A stretch of 64,000 nt of DNA from Catellatospora paridis. Lineage in GTDB: Bacteria > Actinomycetota > Actinomycetes > Mycobacteriales > Micromonosporaceae. Location of the stretch: NCBI RefSeq assembly GCF_009720365.1, contig NZ_ML769312.1:372001-436000 (forward strand). Reading direction: 5' to 3'. Below, one piece after another: positions 52,101-61,393 of this stretch. A model generated the notes under the pieces. The model did not search any database. It was not told the origin of the DNA and was given only the letters and a program-made list of their open reading frames with translations. Position 1 is the first letter of the stretch, and each line of letters begins with the position of its first letter. The translations under genes and the position numbers were made by a program.

Positions 52101-54626
52101 GCCCTCGCCGGGCACCGGCTCGGTCAGCCACTGCTGCAGCAGCGAGACGATGACCGCGACGTCGGCCGAGGAGCGCTGCTGCGCCAGGAAGATCCGGAAG
52201 ACGGCCTCATCCAGCTCGGGCGTGCGGTCGAAGCCGTCGATGCCGTAGTGCGCGAGCACCCGGGCCAGCCGCTGCCGGAACGCGTCCGGCAGCCCGGCCC
52301 GGTCGACGTCGAGGCTCTGCAGGTAGGCGTGGAAGAACTCGCGCGGGCTGTGCACCCGGGTGTCGGCCTTGGTCTCCTCGCCGGCCGGCCGGTTGCGGGT
52401 CAGCTCGGACAGGTCGGCGAACACCTGCAGCAGCTCGACCTCGCCCTCGATCGGCACGCGACCCAGCTCGGCGCGCCCGGCCAGGTACGCCGACAGCGCC
52501 CGGCGCTCGTCGCGCGGGTCGAGGTCGTAGCCGAGCAGCAGGCTGCGCAGATCGGCCTGGCCGCGGGCGACCCGGGCCTCGGCGGTCAGGCCGTCGGGCT
52601 CGGGCGGCAGCTCCAGGTCCACGGCGTCGGTCGCGGCGGCCTCGGCATCGGTGTCGTCACCGATCGGCTCCAGGCGCATCAGCGGCGCGCCGGATTCGAC
52701 CTGGCTGCCGACCGAGACCGAGATCTCGCGCAGCTTGGACTTGACCGGTGCGCGCAGCACGGTCTCCATCTTCATGCTCTCCAGCACGAGCACCGGGGCG
52801 CCGGCCTCGACCTCGTCGCCGACCTGGAGCGGGGTCGCCACCACCAGCGCGGGCGCGGGGGAGCGCAGCACGCCGCCCTCGTCGCGGCTGACGCGGTGCG
52901 TGACACCGTTGACCTCGACCAGGTGGATCGGGCCGTGGGTGTCGGTGACCAGCCGGAACCGGCGGCCGTTGACCAGGACCCGGCCGGTGTGCTCGTCGAA
53001 GCGCTCCAGCTCTACGTCCACGGTCGGGGCTTCGCCGATGCCGACCCGGAAGCGGTGCGGCCCGATCTGCGCGACCGACACCCGGTAGGCGGCGCCGCGC
53101 AGCTTGAGGTCGATCGGTCGGCCGCTCTTGTGCTGGACCTGGGGACGGCCGCCGTGCGCGGTGGACAGCAGCCGGTGCCGCTCGATCTGCGCCTCGTCCT
53201 CGTACGCCTCGATGGCGGCCGCGGCCAGCGCGATGCCGGAGTGCTTGGTGGAGATCAGGCGGCCCTGCGCGCGGACCCGGTCGATCCAGCCGGTGTCGGC
53301 GCTGCCGTCGATGACCTCGGGCTGGTCGAGCAGGTCGAGCAGGAAGCTCTTGTTGGTCGCGCCGCCCTCGATGATCACGACGGTGTCGGCGACCGCGCGG
53401 CGCAGCCGGCCGAGCGCCTCCTCGCGGGTACGCCCGAACGCGATGATCTTGGCGATCATGGAGTCGAAGTCGGCGGGGATGACGTCGCCCTCGCTGACAC
53501 CGGTGTCCACCCGCACGCCCGGACCCGCGGGCAGCGTCAGCCGCTCGATCCGGCCGGGCGACGGGGCGAAGTCGCGGTCGGGGTCCTCGGCGTTGAGCCG
53601 GGCCTCCACCGCATGGCCGACCTCGGTCGGGATCAGGTCGCCCAACCGTCCGCCCGAGGCGACGTGGATCTGTGCCTTGACCAGGTCGAAGTCGGTGGTC
53701 GCCTCGGTGATCGGGTGCTCGACCTGCAGCCGGGTGTTGACCTCGAGGAAGGCGAACAGCTTCTCGCCCGGGTGGTAGAGGAACTCGACGGTGCCCGCGC
53801 CGCGGTAGTCCACCGCCAGCGCCAGCCGCTCGGCGGCCGACTTCAGCTCGGCCACCTGCGCGGGGGCGAGCACGGGCGAGGCGGACTCCTCGATGACCTT
53901 CTGGTTGCGCCGCTGCACCGAGCAGTCGCGCACGCCCAGCGCCCACGCGGTGCCCTGGCCGTCGGCGATGACCTGGACCTCGACGTGCCGGGCGCCGGTT
54001 ACCAGGCGCTCCAGGAACACGATGCCGCTGCCGAAGGCGCGCTTGGCCTCCAGGCTGGTGCGCTCGTACGCGTCGGCCAGCTCCTCGTCGCTGCGCACCA
54101 CCCGGATGCCGCGACCGCCGCCGCCGGCGGTGGCCTTGAGCATCAGCGGGTAGCCGATCTCGGCCGCCGAGCGGGTGGCCGCCTCCAGGCTCTCCACCGC
54201 ACCCCGGCTCCACGGCGCGACTGGAACGCCGACCTCCTCGGCGATCAGCTTCGAGCCGATCTTGTCACCGAGCTTGCGCATCGCCTCGGCGCTCGGGCCG
54301 ATGAAGGTGACGCCGATCTTCTCGCACAGCTCCGCGAAGGTGGGGTCCTCGGCGACGAAGCCCCAGCCGACCCATGCCGCGTCGACCTGCATCTCGACCA
54401 GTGCGCGCTCCAGCACGGCGTGGTCGAGGTAGGGGCGTGCCGAGGCGGGCCCGAGGCAGTAGCTGTCGTCGGCCTCGCGGACGAACGTGGCGGTGCGCTC
54501 CGCCTCGGTGTAGAGGGCGATCGTCTCGATCGGCGGAGCACCGCTCTCGGCGTTGATCTCGCGGACTGCGTGGATGAGCCGCATGGCGGCCTCTCCCCGG
54601 TTGACGATGGCGATGCGACTGAACAC
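49176..54626 (-). CDS. Single-chain multidomain acyl-CoA carboxylase
   Basis: 1,816 residues. Biotin carboxylase ~1-450: IAIVNRGEAAMRLIHAVRE, ATAGGGGRGIRVV (ATP-grasp loop) and EVNTRLQVEHPITEATT. Biotin carrier ~590-640: VLESMKMETVLRAPVKS, with the biotinyl Lys619. A ~600-residue central region (LAHYGIDGFDRTPELDEAVF, HFTFRPGQGE...) resembles the central part of eukaryotic-type acetyl-CoA carboxylases. Carboxyltransferase ~1265-1816: YPYELTGLLSGRRG, GARISMDSG, VSAEDNFGIGGYDRVMGPNGQ, RGFPP. Order BC-BCCP-central-CT is the eukaryotic order, rare in bacteria but known from some actinomycetes. GTG start with GGAAGG eight bases upstream. Role: biotin-dependent carboxylation of an acyl-CoA. Confidence 0.93.
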   Translation of the reverse strand: MFSRIAIVNRGEAAMRLIHAVREINAESGAPPIETIALYTEAERTATFVREADDSYCLGPASARPYLDHAVLERALVEMQVDAAWVGWGFVAEDPTFAELCEKIGVTFIGPSAEAMRKLGDKIGSKLIAEEVGVPVAPWSRGAVESLEAATRSAAEIGYPLMLKATAGGGGRGIRVVRSDEELADAYERTSLEAKRAFGSGIVFLERLVTGARHVEVQVIADGQGTAWALGVRDCSVQRRNQKVIEESASPVLAPAQVAELKSAAERLALAVDYRGAGTVEFLYHPGEKLFAFLEVNTRLQVEHPITEATTDFDLVKAQIHVASGGRLGDLIPTEVGHAVEARLNAEDPDRDFAPSPGRIERLTLPAGPGVRVDTGVSEGDVIPADFDSMIAKIIAFGRTREEALGRLRRAVADTVVIIEGGATNKSFLLDLLDQPEVIDGSADTGWIDRVRAQGRLISTKHSGIALAAAAIEAYEDEAQIERHRLLSTAHGGRPQVQHKSGRPIDLKLRGAAYRVSVAQIGPHRFRVGIGEAPTVDVELERFDEHTGRVLVNGRRFRLVTDTHGPIHLVEVNGVTHRVSRDEGGVLRSPAPALVVATPLQVGDEVEAGAPVLVLESMKMETVLRAPVKSKLREISVSVGSQVESGAPLMRLEPIGDDTDAEAAATDAVDLELPPEPDGLTAEARVARGQADLRSLLLGYDLDPRDERRALSAYLAGRAELGRVPIEGEVELLQVFADLSELTRNRPAGEETKADTRVHSPREFFHAYLQSLDVDRAGLPDAFRQRLARVLAHYGIDGFDRTPELDEAVFRIFLAQQRSSADVAVIVSLLQQWLTEPVPGEGVRESVSQALEHLIWATQVRFPVVGDLARSIVFRWAAQPMLRRKRAEVYNEVRDHLRHLDRDPAAPDRDERIAKMVASPEPLVRLLGQRIGRKGVDNGPMLEVLSRRYYGSRGISDTHCVEVAGHTFFTAAYDRDGERYRLVSTATDFAELPAALGKTAGLADGTSFADVYLTWADQPDTDTMATTLREVLDRAGVLDVLQRVTVSVAGPTGTAMHHHFTFRPGQGEDRVIRGLHPQIAERLQLPRLRNFDLTRLPSIDEEVYLFRCVAPDNPADERLAAMGQVRDLTPLRDAEGRVLALPALEGMLDGCLDAIRKVQARRPAKKRLDTNRITLYVWPSSELTVEELNAVIQRVLPRTAGAGLEQVLVLGRQRDEVTGEMADVAVEVSFDAGMRMSVTEPTTEPIEPLDDYRQKVLSARRRGTTYPYELTGLLSGRRGTFTEHDLDDKGELVPVERPKGRNKAGIVAGVVSTPTERYPEGVTRVALLGDPTKALGALSEPECARIIAALNLAERMQAPVDWFALSAGARISMDSGTENMDWVAAALKRIVEFTQDGGEINIVVAGITVGAQPYWNAEATMLMHTKGILVMTPDSAMVLTGKQSLDFSGGVSAEDNFGIGGYDRVMGPNGQAQYWAPDLRAAQDVLMAHHEHTYIAPGEAGPRRAATTDPADRDISPFPHAVPDSDFTTVGQIFSKEHNPDRKKPFDIRTLMRALADQDHAILERWAGMADAETTVVQDVHLGGIPVCLLGIESRSVPRRGFPPTDGPDTYTAGTLFPQSSKKAARAINAASGNRPLVVLANLSGFDGSPESMRKLQLEYGAEIGRAIVNFRGPIVFCVISRYHGGAFVVFSKALNPNMTVLALEGSFASVLGGAPAAAVVFAGDVNARTAKDPRVVDLETRIAAATGGEKAALVGQLLDVRASVRAEKLSEVAAEFDGVHSIQRAVQVGSVDAIIRPEELRPQIIAAVERGLAAA

Positions 54627-55100
54627 CGATCAAGCCTTCCCAATGACTGGAACTCGGGACCCCTTCAGGGCGGATCCTCGCCAACAACCCTTCCAGCTAC
54701 CGGTGAGTAGGAAACCGCTGTACGCCTCAGTAGGCGACAGCGAGTTTTGTATGGATCCCACAAATTGAGCTGGACGGTAAACGGACATTAAGGCTTATTT
54801 AGCAACAAGATCCCCTGTGCGGCGACCGCAAGTTGCTTGCAACCCGAGCCACCTGTCCACCATCCTGCACGCCGCGGCCGGTGCGCCGTGAGCGGGGTTC
54901 GACCGAGTGCCGACGCTGTCGGAGGAGACCGCGCGCCGACGAGGCGACCGCCGGATCGCCGCGATCTTAGTCCTTGTGGTCAGTTTCCACCTGTAGACCC
55001 CTGAAACGGTCCTATTCCGGCAACTTACCCGTGATGGTCGCGATAGCCGATAACCTGATCGAAACGCCTGGCCGCGAACGGGACGGGGGAGTAGCCGACG
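54627..55100. other. 474-bp divergent intergenic region
   Basis: No convincing gene. AT content is higher than around it (54740-54815), consistent with promoters for the carboxylase (leftward) and the MFS gene (rightward). A small inverted repeat GTTGC-tt-GCAAC lies at about 54833-54844. No tRNA or riboswitch fold was recognised. Confidence 0.6.
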
Positions 55101-56678
55101 ATGACCTCATCGCCTGACCGGCGGTCGTCGGCGCCGGCGCGGCCAGGGCTGGTGCTCGCGGCGCTGATCATGGTCGCGGCGGTGGCCAACCTGAACCTGG
55201 CCGTCGCCAACGTGGCACTGCCCGACATCGGCCGGGCCTTCGACTCGTCGCAGACGGCGCTCAACCTCATCGCGGTCGCGTACTCGCTCGGCCTGGCCTG
55301 CTCGGTCATCTACCTGGGCGCGCTCGGCGACCGGTACGGCCGCAAGCTAATGCTGGTGGCAGGCATCCTGCTGTCCGTGCCCGCGTGCCTGCTCGCCGCG
55401 TACGCGCCCACGGACACCGTCCTGATCATCGCCCGCTTCGTCGGCGGCCTCTCCGCGGGCATGGCCTACCCGACCACCCTCGCGCTCATCGCCGCACTCT
55501 GGTCGGGTCCGGCCCGCACCCGCTCGATCGCGCTCTGGTCGGCGACCGGCGGGGCCATCGCCTCACTCGGGCCACTGGCCGCGGGCTTCGCGCTGGAGCG
55601 CTTCTGGTGGGGCTCGGTCTTCCTGATCACCCTGCCACTGGCGGCGATAGCCCTGGTCATGGCCGTGATGCTGGTGCCCGCGCACGTGAACGAGACCACC
55701 GAACCGGTCGACAACCTCGGCGGCATCCTGTCGGTCGTGCTGGTCGGCGCGGCGATCCTCGCCATCAACTTCGCGCCCGTGCCCAACGCCGGCGCGCTGG
55801 TCGCCGGGCTGACCGTGCTCGCCCTGGCCGCCGTCGTCGCGTTCGTGCTGCGCGAGCGCCGGGCCGCGAACCCGCTCTACGACCTGGACATCGCCTCGCG
55901 GCGGGTGTTCTGGGTCGCCGCCTGCGCGGGCATCATCGTGTTCGGCTCGCTGATGGGTGCGATGTTCATCGGCCAGCAGTTCCTGCAGAACGTGCTCGGC
56001 TACTCGACCGTGCAGGCCGGGACGGCGATCCTGCCCGCCGCGATCCTCATGGTGATCATCGCGCCCCGGTCGGCGAAGCTGGTGGAGTCGCACGGCGCCC
56101 GGTTCACGCTGCTCACCGGATACGTCTTCGTGCTGCTCGGATTCCTGACGATGCTGCTGCTGTGGCGGGAGGGCATTGGCTACTGGCAGGTCGGGCTCGG
56201 CTACGCCCTGATCGGCGCGGGGGTCGGCTTCGCGGGTACGCCCGCCTCCCACTCGCTGACCGGCTCGGTGCCGGTGACCAAGGCGGGCATGGCGTCCGGC
56301 ACCGCCGACCTGCAGCGCGACCTCGGCGGCGCGGTCATGCAGTCGATCTTCGGGGCGCTGCTCACCGCCGGGTACGCCAGCGCCGCCGCGGCTGCCGTCA
56401 CCGCCGCGCCACCCAACCCGGCGATCACGGCCAGCGTGCAGACGCAGCTCACCAAGTCGTTCTCCAGCGCGGCCACCACCGCCGAGCAGTACCCGCAGTA
56501 CTCCACCCAGATCATCGCCGGGGCCAAGGCGGCGTTCCTGCAGGGCGACCAGTGGGCCTACCTCGCCGGCATCATCGCGGTCCTGATCGGCGCGACCATC
56601 GTGTTCGTCTTCTTCCCCGCCAAGGACGACGAACAGCGGCTGCTCGACGAGTACGCGGCGACGGACTCGGGCAGGTAG
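55101..56678 (+). CDS. DHA2-type MFS transporter
   Basis: 525 residues, about 14 helices. LGALGDRYGRKLMLVAGI holds the loop 2-3 motif, ARFVGGLSAGMAYPTTLALIAALW the motif C region. Probable drug or metabolite/H+ antiporter. ATG with GGGGGAG nine bases upstream. No regulator is adjacent. Confidence 0.93.
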   Translation: MTSSPDRRSSAPARPGLVLAALIMVAAVANLNLAVANVALPDIGRAFDSSQTALNLIAVAYSLGLACSVIYLGALGDRYGRKLMLVAGILLSVPACLLAAYAPTDTVLIIARFVGGLSAGMAYPTTLALIAALWSGPARTRSIALWSATGGAIASLGPLAAGFALERFWWGSVFLITLPLAAIALVMAVMLVPAHVNETTEPVDNLGGILSVVLVGAAILAINFAPVPNAGALVAGLTVLALAAVVAFVLRERRAANPLYDLDIASRRVFWVAACAGIIVFGSLMGAMFIGQQFLQNVLGYSTVQAGTAILPAAILMVIIAPRSAKLVESHGARFTLLTGYVFVLLGFLTMLLLWREGIGYWQVGLGYALIGAGVGFAGTPASHSLTGSVPVTKAGMASGTADLQRDLGGAVMQSIFGALLTAGYASAAAAAVTAAPPNPAITASVQTQLTKSFSSAATTAEQYPQYSTQIIAGAKAAFLQGDQWAYLAGIIAVLIGATIVFVFFPAKDDEQRLLDEYAATDSGR

Positions 56679-56838
56679 CCCGGCACCCGACCCGCCCACT
56701 CGGTGCCGGCGTTCGTGTCCGGGTGCGGTGCACCACGGCATCAGGGAACTCGCCAATGTCGATGTATTGGTGGGATTCATCCGGCGCCGGGGCAAAACCC
56801 GCAAGCCAGGGCATCGGGACCCTCGGTAGCCTGAGCCC

Positions 56839-58623
56839 ATGCCCCCACACCTCCCACATTCCGATCCCGGCATTGCGGATACGAGAGGTCCCGTGCGGTA
56901 CCTGTGGTGGCTGGTCCGCAGCCAGTGGCCGCGCGCCCTGCGTGGCAGCGTCGTCGGCACGGCCTGGATGATCGGGCTCGCGGTGCGGCCGTACCTGATC
57001 GCGCGGGCGATCGACGACGGGCTGCGCACGGGCGACACGCGGGCCCTGCTGAGCTGGGTCGCCGCGATCATCGGCGCCGGTGTCGTCGTCGCCTACCTGG
57101 GCATCATGCGGCATCGGACGATGACCTTCCTCCGCGAGGACGCGACGGCACGCTCCTCGCAGGTGGTGCTGCGGCACATCGCCCGGCTGGGCGCGGTGCT
57201 GCCGCGCACGGTCGCGGCAGGCGAGATCGCGACGGTCGCCGGCACGGACATCTCGCAGGCCTCGTGGGCGCTGACGATGACCGGGCCGGGCGTGGGCGCC
57301 GTCCTGGCCTACACCACCGCCGCCGTCGTGCTCTGGTCGGTCGACCCGCTGCTGGCCGTCTTCGTGCTGCTGGGCGTGCCGATGGTCGTGCTGGTGGTGG
57401 GACCGCTGCTCAACCGGCTGCAGGGCGTCGACACCGACTACCGGCACGAACTGGGGATCCTGACCACCCGGGCCGGTGACATCGTGGCCGGGCTGCGCGT
57501 GCTGGCCGGGGTCGGCGGCCGCGACCTGTTCGCCCGCCGCTACGCCGCCCGGTCGCAGAGCCTGCTCCGGCGCGGCTACCGCGTCGGCTCGATCACCTCC
57601 TGGGTGCAGGCGCTGACCGCGGGCATCCCCGCCCTGTTCCTGGCCGCGATCGTCTGGCTGGCCGCGCGGATGGCGGCCGAAGGGCAGATCACGGTCGGTG
57701 AGATGGTCGCCGTCTACGGCTACGCCGCCGTCCTGTCGGTGCCGGTGTGGTTCCTGCTCGAAGGCGGCTTCATGACCGTACGGGGCATGGTCGCGGCCCG
57801 GCGGATCATCGCGGTGCTGCGGATCCAGCCCGACGCCGCGGCGGACGGCCCCGCCCCCGCCGGCCCCGCCGAGCTGTACGACCCCCAGTCGGGGCTGGCC
57901 GTGCCGACCGGCCGGATGATCGGTGTCGCGGCCGAGGACCCGGCGGACGCGATCGCCCTCGCCGACCGGCTGGGCCGCTACGTCGCCAGCGAGGTGACCT
58001 GGGGCGGGCTGCCGATCGCCGGCGTCGACCCGGCCGAGGTCCGGGCCCGGATCCTCGTCGCCGACCACGACTCCTACCTGTTCCCGGGCACGCTGCGCGA
58101 CGTGCTGCGGATCCGGGACGGCATCAGCGACGCGCAGCTCGCCGCCGCGATCCGCACCGCCTCCGCCGACGACATCGTCGAGTCGCTGCCCGGCGGCCTG
58201 GACGCACCGATCGAAGGCCGCGGCAGCAACCTCTCCGGCGGCCAGCGCCAGCGGGTACGCCTGGCCCAACACCTGCTCGCCGAACCCGATGTGCTGATCC
58301 TCGTCGACCCGACCTCGGCCGTCGACTCGCACACCGAGGCCCGCATCGCCGACCGGCTGCACGAGCACCGCACCGGCCGGACCACGGTCGTGCTCGCCAC
58401 GTCTCCGTTGCTGCTGGACCGCACCGACCTCGTCGCGTTCGTACGAGGCGGGCGGGTCGCCGCTGTCGGCACGCACGACGAACTGCTGGAGACCGAACCC
58501 GGCTACCGGGCCCTGGTCGCCCGCGACGCCGCGGAGCCGGAGACCGACGCCGCGCGAGGGGAAGCGACGATGACCGAGACCATGACCACCGAGGCCCGCA
58601 CCGCACCGGCGGCCCGGCGATGA
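56839..58623 (+). CDS. ABC exporter half-transporter with lost Walker A
   Basis: 594 residues. Six-helix permease domain is normal. In the nucleotide-binding domain, the Walker A position (~residue 350-365) reads GRMIGVAAEDPADAIALADR with no GxxGxGKS/T. Walker B is LILVDPTSAVD, with Pro replacing the catalytic Glu, and the switch region ATSPLLLDR has no histidine. The signature LSGGQRQRV (~466) is intact. So it cannot bind ATP in the usual way but can supply the signature half of the partner's site. Pairs with the next gene (ATGA overlap). Its last ~40 residues are a Thr/Ala/Glu-rich tail. Confidence 0.9.
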   Translation: MPPHLPHSDPGIADTRGPVRYLWWLVRSQWPRALRGSVVGTAWMIGLAVRPYLIARAIDDGLRTGDTRALLSWVAAIIGAGVVVAYLGIMRHRTMTFLREDATARSSQVVLRHIARLGAVLPRTVAAGEIATVAGTDISQASWALTMTGPGVGAVLAYTTAAVVLWSVDPLLAVFVLLGVPMVVLVVGPLLNRLQGVDTDYRHELGILTTRAGDIVAGLRVLAGVGGRDLFARRYAARSQSLLRRGYRVGSITSWVQALTAGIPALFLAAIVWLAARMAAEGQITVGEMVAVYGYAAVLSVPVWFLLEGGFMTVRGMVAARRIIAVLRIQPDAAADGPAPAGPAELYDPQSGLAVPTGRMIGVAAEDPADAIALADRLGRYVASEVTWGGLPIAGVDPAEVRARILVADHDSYLFPGTLRDVLRIRDGISDAQLAAAIRTASADDIVESLPGGLDAPIEGRGSNLSGGQRQRVRLAQHLLAEPDVLILVDPTSAVDSHTEARIADRLHEHRTGRTTVVLATSPLLLDRTDLVAFVRGGRVAAVGTHDELLETEPGYRALVARDAAEPETDAARGEATMTETMTTEARTAPAARR

Positions 58624-60359
58624 AGGCGCTGCCCGTCGCCGACACGGCGACCGTGCGCCGGTCGGTGGCCGAGCTGGCCCGGACCGAGAAAAGGTCGCTG
58701 AGCCTCGCGCTCGCGCTGTACGTCGCCGCCGCGGTCGCCGGGCTCGCCGCACCGTGGCTGGTGGGACGGATCGTCGACCGGGTCACCGCCGGCGCGACCG
58801 CCTCCGACGTGGACACGTACGCCCTGGTCATGGCGGGGTGTGTGCTGGCGCAGATCCTGCTGTTCCGCACCGCCCAGAACGTCGGCAACAAGTTCGGCGA
58901 ACGGGCCAACGCCCGGCTGCGGGAGGACTTCGTCGCGCGTACGCTGCGCCTGCCGATCGCCGTGGTCGAGCGGGCCGGCACCGGCGACCTCGCCACCCGC
59001 AGCTCCGTCGACGTCGCCACCGTCGGCAACGCGGTCCGCCAGGTCGTGCCGATCGTGCTCATCTCGGCCATCCAGCTGCTCCTGGTCATCACGGCCGTGT
59101 TCCTGCTGCATCCGCTGCTCGGACTGCTCATCCTCGCCGGGGCGCCGACGTCCGTCGCGGTCGCCCGCTGGTATCTGCGCCGCGCCCCGCAGGCCTACCT
59201 GGCCGAGGGCGAGGCGAGCTCGGAACTCACGGAGTCGCTGACCGCGACCGCCGAGGGCGCGCGGACCGTGGAGGCGCTGCGGCTGACCGAGGAGCGGACC
59301 CGCGAGGGCACCGCGCGGATCGCTCGGCAGTGGACCACGCGCCGGGCGACGCTGGCGCTGCGCAGCGTCTTCTTCCCGGTCGTCGAGTCCGGCTACGCGC
59401 TGCCCGCCGCGGCGATGCTGCTCGCGGGCGGGTTCTTCCTCAGCGAGGGCTGGGTCACCCTCGGCGCGGTCGTGGCGGCGACCCTCTACGCCCAGCAGTC
59501 GATCGAACCGATCGACCACATCATGATCTTTCTGGAGCAGGCCCAGCGAGGTGTCGCCTCACTGGCCCGCGTGCTCGGCATCGGCCTGGTCGCGCCCGAG
59601 CCCCGCGGTGTCGCTTCGGCCCCGCCCGGCCAGCGGCTCACGGTCCGCGGCGCGCGGTTCCGCTACGCCGGCGGCCAGGACGTGCTCCACGGCATCGACC
59701 TGGAGGTGCGCCCCGGCGAGCGGCTCGCCATCGTCGGGCCGTCCGGTGCGGGCAAGTCGACCCTGGCCCGCCTGCTGGCCGGGATAGACGCGCCCCGCGA
59801 AGGCGAGGTCAGCCTCGGCGGCGTCCCGGTGACCGACCTCGACCCGGCCGAACGCCGCCGCCGCATCGCCCTGGTCACCCAGGAGCACCACGTCTTCATC
59901 GGCACGCTGCGCGACAACCTCGCCTTCTCCGCGCCCGGCGCCACCGACGACGACATGCGCGGCGCGCTCGCCGCGGTGGGCGCCGACTGGTACGCCGATC
60001 TGCCCGACGGCCTGGACACCGAACTCGGCGACGGTGCGCGGGCGCTGAACCCGGCCGACGCGCAGCAGGTGGCGCTGGCGCGGCTGGTGCTCGCCGATCC
60101 GCACACGCTGATCCTCGACGAGGCGACCGCGGCGCTGGACCCGACGACCGCCCGGCGCACCGAACGCTCGCTCGGCGCCGTCCTGCAGGGACGGACCGTC
60201 ATCGCCATCGCGCACCGCCTCTACACCGCGCACGACGCCGACCGGGTCGCGGTGCTGGCCGACGGCCGGATCAGCGAGCTGGGCAGCCATGACGAACTGG
60301 TTCGCGCGGGCGGGGCGTACGCGGCGCTGTGGCGCTCCTGGCACGGCGACAAGGCCTGA
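58620..60359 (+). CDS. ABC exporter half-transporter with lost signature motif
   Basis: 579 residues. Permease domain, then ATPase with full Walker A GPSGAGKST (~373), Q-loop VTQEHH, Walker B LILDEATAALD and switch histidine IAIAHRLYTA. At the signature position (~476) it reads ALNPADAQQVALARL in place of LSGGQ. This is the exact complement of the upstream protein: one composite site (Walker A here plus LSGGQ there) is complete and the other is doubly dead. Translationally coupled to the upstream gene. Substrate unknown. Confidence 0.92.
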   Translation: MKALPVADTATVRRSVAELARTEKRSLSLALALYVAAAVAGLAAPWLVGRIVDRVTAGATASDVDTYALVMAGCVLAQILLFRTAQNVGNKFGERANARLREDFVARTLRLPIAVVERAGTGDLATRSSVDVATVGNAVRQVVPIVLISAIQLLLVITAVFLLHPLLGLLILAGAPTSVAVARWYLRRAPQAYLAEGEASSELTESLTATAEGARTVEALRLTEERTREGTARIARQWTTRRATLALRSVFFPVVESGYALPAAAMLLAGGFFLSEGWVTLGAVVAATLYAQQSIEPIDHIMIFLEQAQRGVASLARVLGIGLVAPEPRGVASAPPGQRLTVRGARFRYAGGQDVLHGIDLEVRPGERLAIVGPSGAGKSTLARLLAGIDAPREGEVSLGGVPVTDLDPAERRRRIALVTQEHHVFIGTLRDNLAFSAPGATDDDMRGALAAVGADWYADLPDGLDTELGDGARALNPADAQQVALARLVLADPHTLILDEATAALDPTTARRTERSLGAVLQGRTVIAIAHRLYTAHDADRVAVLADGRISELGSHDELVRAGGAYAALWRSWHGDKA

Positions 60360-60370
60360 ACCGGGGCGGG

Positions 60371-61393
60371 CTACGGCGCCAGCGACGGCTCGTCCGGCGC
60401 GGACAGGCTGAGCACCGTGCCCGCCACGGCCGGCGAGGAGCTGACCCTCGCCTCCAGCGCGCGCAGGCGTACGGCGACGTGGGACTCGATGTCGTCACCG
60501 GCGAGGTCGACGTCGCCGACCACCGAGATCATTCGTGGGCCGACGACCTCCAGCCGCAGGTAGGTGACCCGGTCGACCTCGGGCATGGCCAGCAGCGACC
60601 GCAGCACGGCGGCGCGCACCCGCGGATCGGCCTCCTCGCCGACGAGGAACCGGCGGTTGCGGTTGATGAGCAGGGCCGCGACCACCACGAGCAGCACCCC
60701 GACCAGGATCGACCCGATGGCGTCCGGCATCGGCGAGCCGGTCAGCTGGTGCGCCGCCAGCCCGGCCGTGGCCAGGAGCAGGCCGAGCAGCGCGGCGGCG
60801 TCCTCGGCGAACACCGCCCGCAGCGCCGGATCGGACGTGGCCAGCACGTGCTCGATGAGATCGCGCTCCATCACCGTCGCGTCCGCCCTCGCCTGCCGCA
60901 CGGACTGCCGGAACGACAGCCCCTCCAGCAGGAACGAGAGCGCCAGCACGGCGTATCCCAGCAGGAAGTCGTCGGCGGGAGTGGGCGAACGCAGCTGGCC
61001 GACGCCATGCGTGATCGAGAACGCGCCACCGGCCACGAACAGCCCGACGGCGGCGAACAGCGACCACACGTACGCCTCGCGGCCGTGCCCGAGCGGATGT
61101 CCCCGGTCCGGCGGGCGGGCGGCGCGACGGTTGGCCACGATCAGGAACACCTCGTTGCCGGTGTCCGCCCAGGAGTGCGCCGCCTCCGCGGTCAGCGACG
61201 CCGACCTGGTGATCAGCGCCGCGGCGGTCTTGGCGACCGCGATCACCAGGTTCGCGCCGAGTGCGACGGCCACGGTGAGGAAGCTGTCGGATCCCGGTGA
61301 GCCACCGCCGATCGCGAAGCCCACGCTGAAGGACTCCTCGGCGGCCGCCGCCACCGGCTCGTCAGGGCCCGTCTCCGACGGTGGCAGGCTCAT
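60371..61393 (-). CDS. Cation diffusion facilitator (CDF) transporter
   Basis: 340 residues. Six-helix layout with the metal-site motif LTAEAAHSWADTGNEVFLIV (HxxxD) and the second AEDAAALLGLLLATAGLAAH region, then a cytoplasmic domain ending ARVSSSPAVAGTVL. Exports Zn, Co, Mn or Fe by proton antiport; the metal is not predictable. Start ATG overlaps the upstream SDR stop (ATGA), so the two are co-transcribed. Confidence 0.9.
   Translation of the reverse strand: MSLPPSETGPDEPVAAAAEESFSVGFAIGGGSPGSDSFLTVAVALGANLVIAVAKTAAALITRSASLTAEAAHSWADTGNEVFLIVANRRAARPPDRGHPLGHGREAYVWSLFAAVGLFVAGGAFSITHGVGQLRSPTPADDFLLGYAVLALSFLLEGLSFRQSVRQARADATVMERDLIEHVLATSDPALRAVFAEDAAALLGLLLATAGLAAHQLTGSPMPDAIGSILVGVLLVVVAALLINRNRRFLVGEEADPRVRAAVLRSLLAMPEVDRVTYLRLEVVGPRMISVVGDVDLAGDDIESHVAVRLRALEARVSSSPAVAGTVLSLSAPDEPSLAP

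Noticed and set aside
50355-54710. A very long open frame antisense to the carboxylase gene
   Set aside because: Composition is dominated by Arg, Gly, Val and Gln without any domain, and it mirrors the strong third-codon GC bias of the sense gene. Typical high-GC shadow frame.
54627-55100. Possible tRNA, riboswitch or small RNA in the long intergenic gap
   Set aside because: No cloverleaf, TTCGA-type loop or known riboswitch core could be recognised by eye. A covariance-model search would settle it.
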